Below the pieces are notes generated by a model. That model searched no databases. It was not told the origin of the DNA and was given only the letters and a program-made list of their open reading frames with translations. From JAABVY01 sp964627935 (GTDB lineage: Bacteria > Zixibacteria > MSB-5A5 > JAABVY01), in assembly GCA_964627935.1 (NCBI GenBank), contig CAZVLB010000008.1, positions 62,001 through 126,000 on the forward strand: a stretch of 64,000 nt of DNA, read 5' to 3'. The translations under genes and the position numbers were made by a program. Positions 51,587 through 60,308 of the stretch are shown here, one piece after another. Every line of letters begins with the position of its first letter. Position 1 is the stretch's first letter.

Positions 51587-52789
51587 TCACATATTACTGG
51601 TCTGCTTGCGAATCCTTTCCAGGTTGTTCTGATAAATGGGCAGATTGGGGTCATCGATTTTCTGCCCTCGTTCAACCGCTTTAGCATAATTTTTTTCAGC
51701 CAGCGAAATTTTGCCCATGGTTTCATAGCATTCACCCATGCTGTCATAGACATTGGCCGAACCGGGATATTCGGTAATCGCTTTCTTGAAGACCCTTTCC
51801 GCTTTATTGAAATCTTCGGCCCGCAGAGCCTGGTAACCCATGAGATTATAGACTACCTCCGGTACACGTATTTCGTAGCCGTATCTTTCGGAATGCTGAT
51901 CAAAGAATCTTTGCACCGAGGCAAGGCTACTGTCATAATAAACCGGCGGCAGTTGCCATCCATTGTAGATGAAACGCAGGCCGTCATAGATGGTCTGATG
52001 CACAGTAGAGCCGTGATCATCATCGCCCAGGTAGCTGTAATGCCATTTCAGTTGCTCAGGCGCGCGGGATTCGAGCAGTTTGACAAAACGGTCGGCGCCG
52101 GCTTTCATGACTTCTCCCTCATCGCCAATTGAAAAGTAGAGAAATCTGTTAAGCCGGGTGCCCTTTTCGAAAACATACTTGGCTTTGCGCGAGAGAAGCT
52201 GATCATCCCATCGAAATGTCGGGCTGATCGCGATATAGGCACCGAACATATCCGGCTCGGTCAGCATGGTATAGGTTGTGAACAGGCCGCCGAATGAATG
52301 ACCGACCAGCAGGCGGAAATCATGGGTGCGGTATTCATTTTCAATAAAAGGTATCAGTTCATTCTTGAAAAAACGCAGGAAATTATCTCCGCCTCCAGCC
52401 GTGGGAAGATCATCGCCCGTCAGGGCCTGCCCCCTGGTTGGTGTCAGGTCACGGGTTCTGTCTGTATTGGCCACTCCCACGACAATCATCTGCGGCATCA
52501 GGCCGTTGCTGGTCAGAAATTCAACTATGCCCGTAACATGATGAAAATGGCGCGGGCCATCAAGCAGGTACATGACCGGATAGCGATTATCACCGTGCTC
52601 ATAACCGGGCGGGGTATAGACCACGACTACGCGTTGTTCATCGAGGATATCCGAATCCAATATCCGGAAATTTCCCAGGTATATCTTGTCGCCATCTTTT
52701 TGTGCCGATGCCGGTGACGGCAGGGCCATAATTACCGCAAGAAATAAAATTAAAAGGCTGAGAAACCTTATGCTTCTATAAATTTGCAT
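51587..52789 (-). CDS. Exported Fes/EstD-like alpha/beta-hydrolase with C-terminal TPR repeats
   Basis: A 400-residue protein with a signal peptide (about 1-29) ahead of an esterase domain of the PF00756 type. Nucleophile elbow GHSFGG and YPVMYLLDGPRHFHHVTGI, and a late DDDHGSTVHQT carrying the catalytic His, are visible. Residues about 310-395 are TPR-like (ALRAEDFNKAERVFKKAI). Known relatives hydrolyse ferric-siderophore esters or cephalosporin-type esters. ATG 52789 with AAGGAG 8 nt upstream is preferred over a longer upstream frame. Stop lies 54 bp beyond the end of the convergent cupin gene. Confidence 0.85.
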   Translation of the reverse strand: MQIYRSIRFLSLLILFLAVIMALPSPASAQKDGDKIYLGNFRILDSDILDEQRVVVVYTPPGYEHGDNRYPVMYLLDGPRHFHHVTGIVEFLTSNGLMPQMIVVGVANTDRTRDLTPTRGQALTGDDLPTAGGGDNFLRFFKNELIPFIENEYRTHDFRLLVGHSFGGLFTTYTMLTEPDMFGAYIAISPTFRWDDQLLSRKAKYVFEKGTRLNRFLYFSIGDEGEVMKAGADRFVKLLESRAPEQLKWHYSYLGDDDHGSTVHQTIYDGLRFIYNGWQLPPVYYDSSLASVQRFFDQHSERYGYEIRVPEVVYNLMGYQALRAEDFNKAERVFKKAITEYPGSANVYDSMGECYETMGKISLAEKNYAKAVERGQKIDDPNLPIYQNNLERIRKQTSNM

Positions 52790-52951
52790 GATAACTCTCC
52801 TTCTAGGTGATAATCGGGCGATAGCAAAATAGCTGTTTATATATATGTGACTGAATAAATAATGTTTCACTGGAATTGACTCGGGTAGTATTTTTTATCT
52901 CAATAATTATCGATGGGAACAGGATATATTGCCTTTTCATTGTAAATTTAT

Positions 52952-53431
52952 ATGGAACAGAATAATAAAAAGCTCAGGGCGCACCTGATCCGGCTTCTGG
53001 AAATGAAGGGCGCTCATGTGGATTTCGAAAAAGCAGTCACCGGTATTCCAAGGGATTTGCGCGGCAAAGTGCCGGAGGGTGTAAAACATTCGGCCTGGGA
53101 TATTCTCGAGCATATCCGAATTGCCCAGAATGATATACTCGATTTTGTCCGCAACCCGGATTATGAGTACCTTAACTGGCCGGATGATTACTGGCCAAAG
53201 GATCATGAACCGCCTGATGATATGGCCTGGGATGAAAGTATCAAAGCTTTTATGCGGGATACTGAAGAGCTGATGCGGATCGCATCTGATGAATCGAATG
53301 ATCTTCTTGCCGAGATACCTCATGGCGAAGGGCAGACATTATTGCGCGAAATCCTGCTTGTCAGCGATCATTCCGCTTATCATCTGGGCGAGATAGTGCT
53401 TTTGCGCAGGATCCTGGGTGTTTGGGATTGA
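52952..53431 (+). CDS. DinB-superfamily protein
   Basis: A 159-residue four-helix-bundle protein of the DinB/YfiT group: HSAWDILEHIRIAQNDIL and SDHSAYHLGEIVLLRRIL supply the three metal-binding His residues typical of the fold. Members include thiol-transferases and mycothiol-dependent enzymes; most are unassigned. The promoter probably lies in the 162-bp gap shared with the divergent esterase gene. It converges with a GNAT gene. Confidence 0.87.
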   Translation: MEQNNKKLRAHLIRLLEMKGAHVDFEKAVTGIPRDLRGKVPEGVKHSAWDILEHIRIAQNDILDFVRNPDYEYLNWPDDYWPKDHEPPDDMAWDESIKAFMRDTEELMRIASDESNDLLAEIPHGEGQTLLREILLVSDHSAYHLGEIVLLRRILGVWD

Positions 53432-53451
53432 TATCGCCGGGTGCCTGCCGT

Positions 53452-53943
53452 TCAGATATCTTTTTGCATCCAGACCATATCGAACCGGCGATTGAATTTG
53501 CGGCCGATTTTCTCGAACCTCCCGCATTCGCGAAATCCGTGCCGTTTATGGAAATTGATGCTGCCTTCATTTAAGGATGATATATGGGCCAGGATTGTTT
53601 CTATGTCCTTTTCGCGCGCGTCTGCGATGATTTTGTCGAGCATTTTTTTGCCGAGCCCATGACCGGTGTGATCCGGCATAATAAAATAGGTTATCGATGC
53701 GGTTTTTGAAAAGGTGTCGGCGGGATGGAACCTTTGCAATAAGGCAAAACCGATGACATTCTGGTCGCTGTCCTCGGCCACATAAAAGGGCAGGCCGATG
53801 GAGTTGCGTCGCAGCATTTCATAAAATTCCCTGCCGACCTGCCTGGTGTGATAGGCCGCGAATGTTTCCCGTATGAAATAATTTATGATAGAAACTATAT
53901 CGGCCGCATCATTTTCAGTCACATCCCTGATTTCGTATCCCAT
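53452..53943 (-). CDS. GNAT-family N-acetyltransferase
   Basis: A 163-residue GNAT protein with the acetyl-CoA motif HTGHGLGKKMLDKII and the GFRECGRFEKIGRKF end typical of phosphinothricin- or methionine-sulfone-type acetyltransferases (Pat/YncA group). The substrate is not determinable. It is a single gene, convergent with the DinB gene. Confidence 0.87.
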   Translation of the reverse strand: MGYEIRDVTENDAADIVSIINYFIRETFAAYHTRQVGREFYEMLRRNSIGLPFYVAEDSDQNVIGFALLQRFHPADTFSKTASITYFIMPDHTGHGLGKKMLDKIIADAREKDIETILAHISSLNEGSINFHKRHGFRECGRFEKIGRKFNRRFDMVWMQKDI

Positions 53944-54132
53944 TATAAGACCCCGATTTGTTTCGCGTTAAACCTTATAATATATATTGTTAAATGAAAG
54001 ATGCCATACACTTTATCTCTTCAAATTTGCGCTGTGCTAAAAAATGATATTGACAATCTGAATAAAAGTGGATGATAATGATCCAGGTTTCTTTTCCCGA
54101 TATAAATTATTAGCTTTCAAAGGAGGTTGATA

Positions 54133-54684
54133 TTGAAACGAGCGGTACTGATCTCGGCCGTTATTCTCCTCTTGGCATCGGTATGCCAGGCGCAGGGGAT
54201 TAGCCTGGGGCTGGGGGCATTTGCCGGAATCAATATTCCGGTAGTCCAGGATGACCAGGGTGGTGGCAGCGTGTTCGGTTTCAAGGCGCGCATCAATACG
54301 CCGGTGTTTTTTGTCCTGGAGCCGAATTTCACTTATTCCAAATGGGGCGAACCTGATGCTGTCGATGGTGTCGATCTGGGCGTCGATGGTTCAAAGATTA
54401 CCTCATTTGGTATTGATGCCACCCTTGGTGGTGTGGGCGGCGGTAAGGGCCTCAAGCCGTTTGCCGTGGTCGGGGCTGCAATTTACAAGATAACCAATGA
54501 TGATACCGATTATGATGAAAGCAAGCTCGGTGTTTCTGCCGGTGTGGGGGTTCTGCTTGGCATTATGCCCAATTTTGATATTGATGTGCGCGGCAAGATG
54601 TTTGTCGCACCGCAGGAGGAGGGATCCAAGAAAGGCATTATGGCTACGGCCGGTGTTAACTACTATTTCGGTGTAGGAATGTAA
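54133..54684 (+). CDS. Small outer-membrane beta-barrel protein
   Basis: A 183-residue exported protein of the OmpX/Pfam OMP_b-brl type: signal peptide (about 1-22) followed by amphipathic strands rich in Gly and aromatic residues, ending GVNYYFGVGM with a terminal hydrophobic strand. I use TTG 54133, 6 nt after AGGAGG (54121-54126), rather than TTG 54127, which would leave no spacer. A lipoprotein gene follows 12 nt later and may be its partner. Confidence 0.75.
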   Translation: MKRAVLISAVILLLASVCQAQGISLGLGAFAGINIPVVQDDQGGGSVFGFKARINTPVFFVLEPNFTYSKWGEPDAVDGVDLGVDGSKITSFGIDATLGGVGGGKGLKPFAVVGAAIYKITNDDTDYDESKLGVSAGVGVLLGIMPNFDIDVRGKMFVAPQEEGSKKGIMATAGVNYYFGVGM

Positions 54685-54696
54685 GGAGGTGAAGAC

Positions 54697-55227
54697 GTGA
54701 ATAAGATTATTTCCAGAATTGCATTTCCGCTTATGACTGTGCTTGCGTTCAGTATGCTGGGATGTATTGTTTCGGGTACATTTATAGTGGTCGAATCATT
54801 CACCTTCACAGCCTTCAGCGGTTTTTATTTTTACCAGGTCGATGTAACCAGTACCTCCACCTGGGAGGACCATTCGGATGATATCGATTTTATCGATGCG
54901 GTCGGGACGGAATTTTATATCACCAGCAATGAAACGTCGGATGTTGTATTCAATGTCTATATCGATGATTACAGCGGACCGGGTGCCAGTCCGACTTCTG
55001 TACCGGGCTCAGCGACGAAGGTAATCGATAACCTGACAGTTTCTCCTGGCACAACGATGATATCATATTCGGAATCACTGGGTTTCATTACCGGCATCGA
55101 ACGATTGAAAGAGCTGGCCAAAGAGGGGCAGTTCGATTATTATGCCACCAGCACAGGTAATCTCGGAACGACCTTTGTTGTCGATTCGGGTAAGGTCATA
55201 ATCACATTTAGCGCCAGCAGTACATAG
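54697..55227 (+). CDS. Lipoprotein of unknown function
   Basis: A 176-residue lipoprotein: lipobox SMLGC (Cys about 23), then a beta-rich region with many Ser, Thr and aromatic residues and no recognised motif. GTG start with GGAGG 9 nt upstream. It is 12 nt downstream of the small beta-barrel gene and is followed by a terminator. Pairing suggests a surface or periplasmic complex, but there is no direct evidence. Confidence 0.65.
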   Translation: MNKIISRIAFPLMTVLAFSMLGCIVSGTFIVVESFTFTAFSGFYFYQVDVTSTSTWEDHSDDIDFIDAVGTEFYITSNETSDVVFNVYIDDYSGPGASPTSVPGSATKVIDNLTVSPGTTMISYSESLGFITGIERLKELAKEGQFDYYATSTGNLGTTFVVDSGKVIITFSASST

Positions 55228-55256
55228 AAGCATGGAATACGCTGTTTGAAAGTAAA

Positions 55257-55285
55257 TACCGTCGGCCTTAGGTCGGCGGTATTTT
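55257..55285 (+). terminator. Intrinsic terminator
   Basis: An 11-bp stem with two wobble pairs, TACCGTCGGCC/GGTCGGCGGTA (55257-55267 with 55271-55281), a 3-nt loop and TTTT downstream. Confidence 0.85.
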
Positions 55286-55511
55286 ATGTGGATAAGGTGA
55301 ATTTCAGTAGCTCCTGAACCTAAAATAAGTTGTTGCAGCAGTACAGATTTGCTGGCTTTGTCCGATGAAATAAAATAAGTGGTAGAGGACTCTCAGGGTC
55401 CCAAAATACTTGTCCCTTCCGGAAAGTTTCACAGTTGCTTGCAATTTTGCGCAATCTCTGTGAGATCCATGATCATTAACAGGAATATGTGGACATCAGG
55501 TGCCTGCTTTA

Positions 55512-56219
55512 ATGGGAACAAACAGAATAAAGCTAAAAGATCTGATTGACCTAAAGAGTTTGCAGAGTATCCAGGACTCTTTTGCTGCAGCCTCGGGAGT
55601 GGCCTCGATAATTATCGATATCGATGGAAACTCGCTGACAAAACCCAGTAATTTCTGCCGTGTATGCGAGCTTGTTTCCCAAACGGACCGTGGATCAGAG
55701 CTTTGCAATCTTTCCGACAAGACCCGCAATGAGGAGAGTGCCCTTCGACTTGCGCCTGTATATCATAAATGTGCCAGTTGCGGATTTGTTGATGCCAGCG
55801 CTCCAATATTGATCGGGGAGATGCATGTGGCCAACTGGCTGATGGGGCAGGCTAATGTGCATGATGTCGATCGGGATGCGATTTGCGCCTTTGCGCGGGA
55901 AATTGGAGCAGATATTGAGCCGATCCTGGAGGCCTTCGATTGCATGCCGCGTATCAGCCTGGAGCAATTCGAGAAGACGCTTTGTCTGCTGGATGATATC
56001 TGCAGGGGTATTTCCAACCTGGCATACAGAAATCTGCAGTTGAAAAATGAAATCAATGAGAGGGAGCAGGCGGAAAGATCTCTAAGGAATGAACGGGAAC
56101 GCCTCTCGGCTACATTGCGTTCGATCGGCGATGGAGTGATTGTTACCGATCGGTCCGGCAGGATTACATTGCTTAATCAAAAGGCTGAAAAGCTGACGGC
56201 TGGAAAGAAGAACTTGTGA
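55512..56219 (+). CDS. PocR sensory domain plus N-terminal half of PAS (5' part of a split kinase)
   Basis: A 235-residue protein in its present frame, ending at a TGA at 56217-56219. Residues about 10-165 form a PocR domain with Cys-rich segments FCRVCELV, ELCNLSDKTR and YHKCASCGFVDASAPI. A coiled-coil linker then leads into a PAS domain that stops half way (LRSIGDGVIVTDRSGRITLLNQKAEKLT then off-frame residues). The next frame continues the same PAS with GWKEELVIGRDF. A one-base deletion at about 56196-56198 explains this, so the gene is likely broken or miscalled, unless the GTGA overlap is used for coupled translation. ATG 55512 is preferred over GTG 55500. Confidence 0.78.
   Translation: MGTNRIKLKDLIDLKSLQSIQDSFAAASGVASIIIDIDGNSLTKPSNFCRVCELVSQTDRGSELCNLSDKTRNEESALRLAPVYHKCASCGFVDASAPILIGEMHVANWLMGQANVHDVDRDAICAFAREIGADIEPILEAFDCMPRISLEQFEKTLCLLDDICRGISNLAYRNLQLKNEINEREQAERSLRNERERLSATLRSIGDGVIVTDRSGRITLLNQKAEKLTAGKKNL
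56196..56203 (+). other. Probable frameshift site in PocR-PAS-kinase
   Basis: The PAS consensus LTGWKEEL is interrupted here: the upstream frame reads LTAGKKNL-stop and the frame one base back reads GWKEELVIGRDF. A single missing base in codon AC(N) near 56196-56198 restores the domain. The local run GGAAAGAAG offers no good -1 slippery heptamer. Confidence 0.7.
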
Positions 56220-57598
56220 TCGGCAGGGATTTCCAGGAAGTTTTCAAGCTGGTGTATAAGGATGATTTCAGTCCGGCCGCGAATCCTGTTAATGAGGCAA
56301 TCGAAAATGATGCGGTCTATGAGAGCAGGCAGGAACTTGCGCTTCTTACCAGGGATGGAGCAGAGCGGATTATACACCTGACCGCGGCACCGATAAAAAA
56401 TGATCAGGATGAAATCAGCGGTGCTGTGCTGGCCTTTCATGATATCAGCGAAATCAGGCGCCTGCAGGATTTTGCCGCGCGGGCGCAACGTTTGGAGGTG
56501 GCAGGCCGGGTAGCGGCGCAGGTGGCTCATGATTTCAATAACCTGCTGGCACCGATCAAGGCCTACCCGAGACTGATTAAAGAAGAATGCGATTCTGACA
56601 GCAATATCGCGCATTATGCATCTGAAATTGAAAAAGCGGGTGGCAAAATTACCGAAATCAATCAGCAGCTTCTGACGCTGGGAAGGCGGGCGAACAGCAG
56701 ACATGTCGAGGTATCATTAAACGAGATCGTGCTGGATGCACTGTCGGCCATTTATCCCCTGGCGCCGTATCTGATAATCAATCTCGAACTTGCGCATGAG
56801 TTGCCTGCTATTTGGGGCAGCAAATCCCAGCTTTTCAGGGTGGTTGTTAATATTCTCAATAATGGCCGGGATGCTATGTCGGATGTGGGGCAGATTTCGG
56901 TAAAAAAGCAGGAGTTTCATGCGCCGGTTGATTTTGGTGCGATAACAGCGATACCCTCGGGACGATACCTCATGTTGTCAATTTCGGATACCGGCGAAGG
57001 TATCCACAGGCAGCATCTGGCAAACATTTTCGAACCGTTTTATAGTACCAAAACCTCCGATCGAAGACGCGGTTCAGGTCTCGGCCTGAGTGTGGCCCAT
57101 TCGGTTATGGATGATCATGATGGTTATATAGACTGCCTCAGCAGTCCGGGGCAAGGCACAATTTTCAGGCTCTACTTCCCGCTCGGACAGAAAGATAGCG
57201 GGGATTCCCTGTTCGATATTACCGGCGGCAGCGAGAGTATACTGATTATCGGTGAAGAGAGCAATACACGTGATTCGGCCGCAAAGCTTTTAAACAAGAT
57301 CGGCTATCGCGTTAAATCGACCGCAAATTGCAGCGAAGCATTCATGCTACTGAAAGGGAGGCATTATGACCTGCTGATTGTGGATCCGGACAGCAATGTT
57401 GAAGATGAGTATATGCAAGTTTTAAAGGAAGCGATGAAAATAAATCCCCGGCAGAAAATACTGATAACTTCCGACCGGGATTCAGAAGACACGTGGGGCC
57501 TTTCTAAAGAATTTCCGCAAATTTTGCTAAAACCATTTATACTTAAGAAGATTGCATCCGCGGTACGCGGTGAACTCGACCGTATCGCAGCCGTCTGA
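56216..57598 (+). CDS. PAS (C-terminal half)-HisKA-HATPase-REC hybrid histidine kinase
   Basis: A 460-residue frame starting at GTG 56216 that overlaps the preceding stop as GTGA. It holds the rest of a PAS domain (about 1-80), an H-box VAAQVAHDFNNLLAPIKAY with the phosphorylated His at about residue 101, an N-box NILNNGRDAMSD, G1 SDTGEGIH and G2 GSGLGLSVAH, and a C-terminal receiver (about 345-455) with LLIVDPDS and LLKPF. As one protein with the upstream frame it would be a cytosolic PocR-PAS hybrid kinase of about 700 residues. A double-receiver gene follows and is its likely partner. Confidence 0.85.
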   Translation: MIGRDFQEVFKLVYKDDFSPAANPVNEAIENDAVYESRQELALLTRDGAERIIHLTAAPIKNDQDEISGAVLAFHDISEIRRLQDFAARAQRLEVAGRVAAQVAHDFNNLLAPIKAYPRLIKEECDSDSNIAHYASEIEKAGGKITEINQQLLTLGRRANSRHVEVSLNEIVLDALSAIYPLAPYLIINLELAHELPAIWGSKSQLFRVVVNILNNGRDAMSDVGQISVKKQEFHAPVDFGAITAIPSGRYLMLSISDTGEGIHRQHLANIFEPFYSTKTSDRRRGSGLGLSVAHSVMDDHDGYIDCLSSPGQGTIFRLYFPLGQKDSGDSLFDITGGSESILIIGEESNTRDSAAKLLNKIGYRVKSTANCSEAFMLLKGRHYDLLIVDPDSNVEDEYMQVLKEAMKINPRQKILITSDRDSEDTWGLSKEFPQILLKPFILKKIASAVRGELDRIAAV

Positions 57599-57709
57599 GT
57601 GTATAAAATTTGACTGACAATACGATTTTTTTAAATCCGTCTGTGCCATTCACCGATTAAAAAAAATAGCGATAAAAAGATTGGGGAATTTTTAGCGGAG
57701 CTACAATTG

Positions 57710-58492
57710 ATGAAAATACTTGCTTTGGTCGACAGCAAAAACAAAGAAAATGAACTAAAGAAAGTGCTGGATGAAGAAAAAAACGATTTGATTTTTTCCG
57801 GTTCACCCAGGGAATTCATGCAGATTCTGGAGAATGATTATCAAATCGATTTGATGCTGGTTGATTCGAAGAGCCTGGCGGAATCGAAAACCGACCTGAT
57901 TCGACATGCCAAAGCGGCCTCACGTTTTCAATGGATACCGATGCTGGCTTTATGTGATAATTGCCAGATCGAGTATGTGATGTCGATGATCAACCGTGGT
58001 ATTCACGATATCATTGCCTATCCTCTGGATAAAAAAAGAGTGCAGGCCAAGCTGAAGAATGCGATAATAAACGGCCGTCGACGTATTGTGGTGGTCGATG
58101 ATGATCCGGGAGTGCTCGAGATACTGTGTGACATCATGGAACTGGATCGGCATATTGTCTTTCCATTTTCGAGCGCCGAGGGAGCATTGAAATTCCTGCG
58201 CGAGACCCAAAATATAAATGCAGTTGTTTCTGACATTTTATTGCCCGGCATGTCAGGCTTTGAACTAATGGAACGGATCAAGGGAATCTACGACTATATC
58301 CCGGTAATTTTGGTTACCGGACATAGCGGAAAGTATTCGCCTCGTATGGCAATTGAACATGGTGCTGACGGATATTTCAAGAAGCCATTTCACAATAAAG
58401 AGCTTTTGCGCACGCTCGAGGCAGTGCTATTGAAGTATAAGCGCTATCACAAAGTGGCGCCAGTGCCGATCAGCGAAAGTAGCGCTGTGTGA
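57710..58492 (+). CDS. Double-receiver (REC-REC) protein
   Basis: A 260-residue protein with two receiver domains and no output domain. The first (about 1-120) is degenerate: it has a possible Asp in DLMLVDSKS but lacks the Lys-Pro motif (YPLDKK). The second (about 123-245) is canonical, with VVDDDP, phosphoacceptor in VVSDILLPGMSG, LVTGHSG and FKKPF. It probably receives phosphoryl groups from the upstream hybrid kinase. ATG 57710 with GGAG 13 nt upstream is used. Its last 23 bases overlap the convergent nadE gene. Confidence 0.85.
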   Translation: MKILALVDSKNKENELKKVLDEEKNDLIFSGSPREFMQILENDYQIDLMLVDSKSLAESKTDLIRHAKAASRFQWIPMLALCDNCQIEYVMSMINRGIHDIIAYPLDKKRVQAKLKNAIINGRRRIVVVDDDPGVLEILCDIMELDRHIVFPFSSAEGALKFLRETQNINAVVSDILLPGMSGFELMERIKGIYDYIPVILVTGHSGKYSPRMAIEHGADGYFKKPFHNKELLRTLEAVLLKYKRYHKVAPVPISESSAV

Positions 58493-60188
58493 TCGGCATG
58501 CGCCGGTCGCGGCCGAAGGCTTTGGGCGTGATCTTTACGCCCGGCGGTGACTGGCGGCGCTTGTATTCCGCCAGGTCAACCATACGAATAATCCGCTGAA
58601 CCAGCTTCTGATTGAAACCGCGGTCGACAATTTCACGCTGGCCCATATCCTTTTCGATATACAGCTTAAGGATCGGATCGAGCACCTCGTAGGGCGGCAG
58701 GCTGTCGGTATCCTTCTGGTCTGGACGTAACTCGGCCGAGGGCGGCTTGTTGATTATGTTGCGCGGAATGACGGTCTGTCCTTCCTTGCGGTTATAATAG
58801 CGGGCCAGCTTGAAAACCTCAGTTTTGTAGACATCTTTAATGGCGGCAAACCCACCCGCGGTATCGCCATAAAGAGTGGAATAGCCAACCGAAACCTCGG
58901 ATTTATTGCCTGTCGTTATCACCAGCCATCCGAATTTATTGGAAAGCGCCATCAGTATATTGCCCCTGATACGGGCCTGAAGATTTTCCTCGGTGATATC
59001 GAATTTGTGACCCTTAAAAATATCTGCAAGCATTTCATTGTACTGGTCATATGCCTCATCGATTTCGATTGTCATCAGCTCCACATCCAGGTTTTTAGCC
59101 AGTTTGCGGGCATCGCGACAGGAATCATCTTTGGTGAATCTGGATGGCATAAATACCAGATGCAGCCGTTTTGATCCGACGCAGTCATGGGCGATTGCGG
59201 CTGTCAGGGCAGAATCAATCCCGCCGGAAAGTCCGACCACGATATCCGAGAAACTGTTTTTGCGGATATAATCGGAGGTGCCGGTAACCAGGGCCTGATA
59301 CATCTCTTCTTCGCGTTTAAGCGGCTCGTTGATTTTTGAATGATAGCGCTTTTTACGATTGCGCAGTTTCAGATCATGCACATCTACCATCTTGACAAGG
59401 GGTATTTCCTTGGGTACGCTGATCGAAAACATACGCGGGCTGTCTGCAGATGGCAGGATATCGGCGATTACCAGGTCCTCCTGGAAGCTTTTGCCCATGG
59501 CCACAATTTCGCCATCGGGCAGATAGATCATACTGCCGCCATCGAAAACGAGCTCATCCTGCCCGCCCACGAGATTACAATAGGCGAAATAAATCCGGTT
59601 TGATTTGACTATACGTTTGATCATGCCCTGGCGCAGGCGGTTTTTGCGGACATGGTAGGGCGAGGAGGAGATATTTATCACCAGGTTGGCGCCATTTAAG
59701 GTCAGAACCTCGGTAATCCCGGGCGAAACCCAGATATCCTCGCAGATATTGATACCGAAGCGCATGAAACCGGCATCAAACACGAAGGCATTGCGGGCGG
59801 TTTCGAAATACCGTTCCTCGTCAAAAACACCATAATTGGGCAATGAGAATTTATCCACCGAGGCCAGCAGGCGGTTATTATGGATCACAGCGGCCGAATT
59901 TGTTTTGCTGCTTTTATTTTTCAGGTGGGGATAGCCGACAATCATCATGGGCCGGATTTTTTCATTCATCAAATTATGCAGGGCGACTGCAATATCGTTG
60001 TTGAAGCTCTTTTTAAGCAGAAGATCCTCAGGGGGATAGCCGCTTATGGCCAATTCCGGGAAAGCTACGATATCGGCTCCCTCACGATCAGCTTTGCGGG
60101 CGAATTTTATGATCTTATCGACATTGCTCTCAAGGTCGCCGACAGTTGTGTTAATCTGGGCCAGTGCTATGCGTACTGTTTTTACCAT
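58470..60188 (-). CDS. nadE: Glutamine-dependent NAD+ synthetase
   Basis: A 572-residue two-domain enzyme. The N-terminal nitrilase-type glutaminase has its Glu (FPELAISGYPPEDL, Glu45), Lys (SVDKFSLPNYGVFDE) and Cys (GINICEDIW). The C-terminal synthetase has the PP-loop VVGLSGGIDSALTAAIA and ITTGNKSEVSVGYSTLYGD. It converts deamido-NAD+ to NAD+ using glutamine. It ends 22 bases inside the convergent double-receiver gene and is divergent from gatE. Confidence 0.95.
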   Translation of the reverse strand: MVKTVRIALAQINTTVGDLESNVDKIIKFARKADREGADIVAFPELAISGYPPEDLLLKKSFNNDIAVALHNLMNEKIRPMMIVGYPHLKNKSSKTNSAAVIHNNRLLASVDKFSLPNYGVFDEERYFETARNAFVFDAGFMRFGINICEDIWVSPGITEVLTLNGANLVINISSSPYHVRKNRLRQGMIKRIVKSNRIYFAYCNLVGGQDELVFDGGSMIYLPDGEIVAMGKSFQEDLVIADILPSADSPRMFSISVPKEIPLVKMVDVHDLKLRNRKKRYHSKINEPLKREEEMYQALVTGTSDYIRKNSFSDIVVGLSGGIDSALTAAIAHDCVGSKRLHLVFMPSRFTKDDSCRDARKLAKNLDVELMTIEIDEAYDQYNEMLADIFKGHKFDITEENLQARIRGNILMALSNKFGWLVITTGNKSEVSVGYSTLYGDTAGGFAAIKDVYKTEVFKLARYYNRKEGQTVIPRNIINKPPSAELRPDQKDTDSLPPYEVLDPILKLYIEKDMGQREIVDRGFNQKLVQRIIRMVDLAEYKRRQSPPGVKITPKAFGRDRRMPITQRYFR

Positions 60189-60308
60189 ATCCGAATATAA
60201 GCTATTTTAACCGCCTATGTCAAACCACAAAAAGATATGGACAAAGCGTTTGCAATGGTATCGCGGATTTAGTATATTCAGGGTTTGACGTGATAAAATT
60301 CACAAATT

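Noticed and set aside
56196..56210. Programmed -1 ribosomal frameshifting
   Set aside because: No slippery heptamer of the X XXY YYZ type fits the required frames, and the break lies inside one domain, so mutation or sequencing error is simpler.
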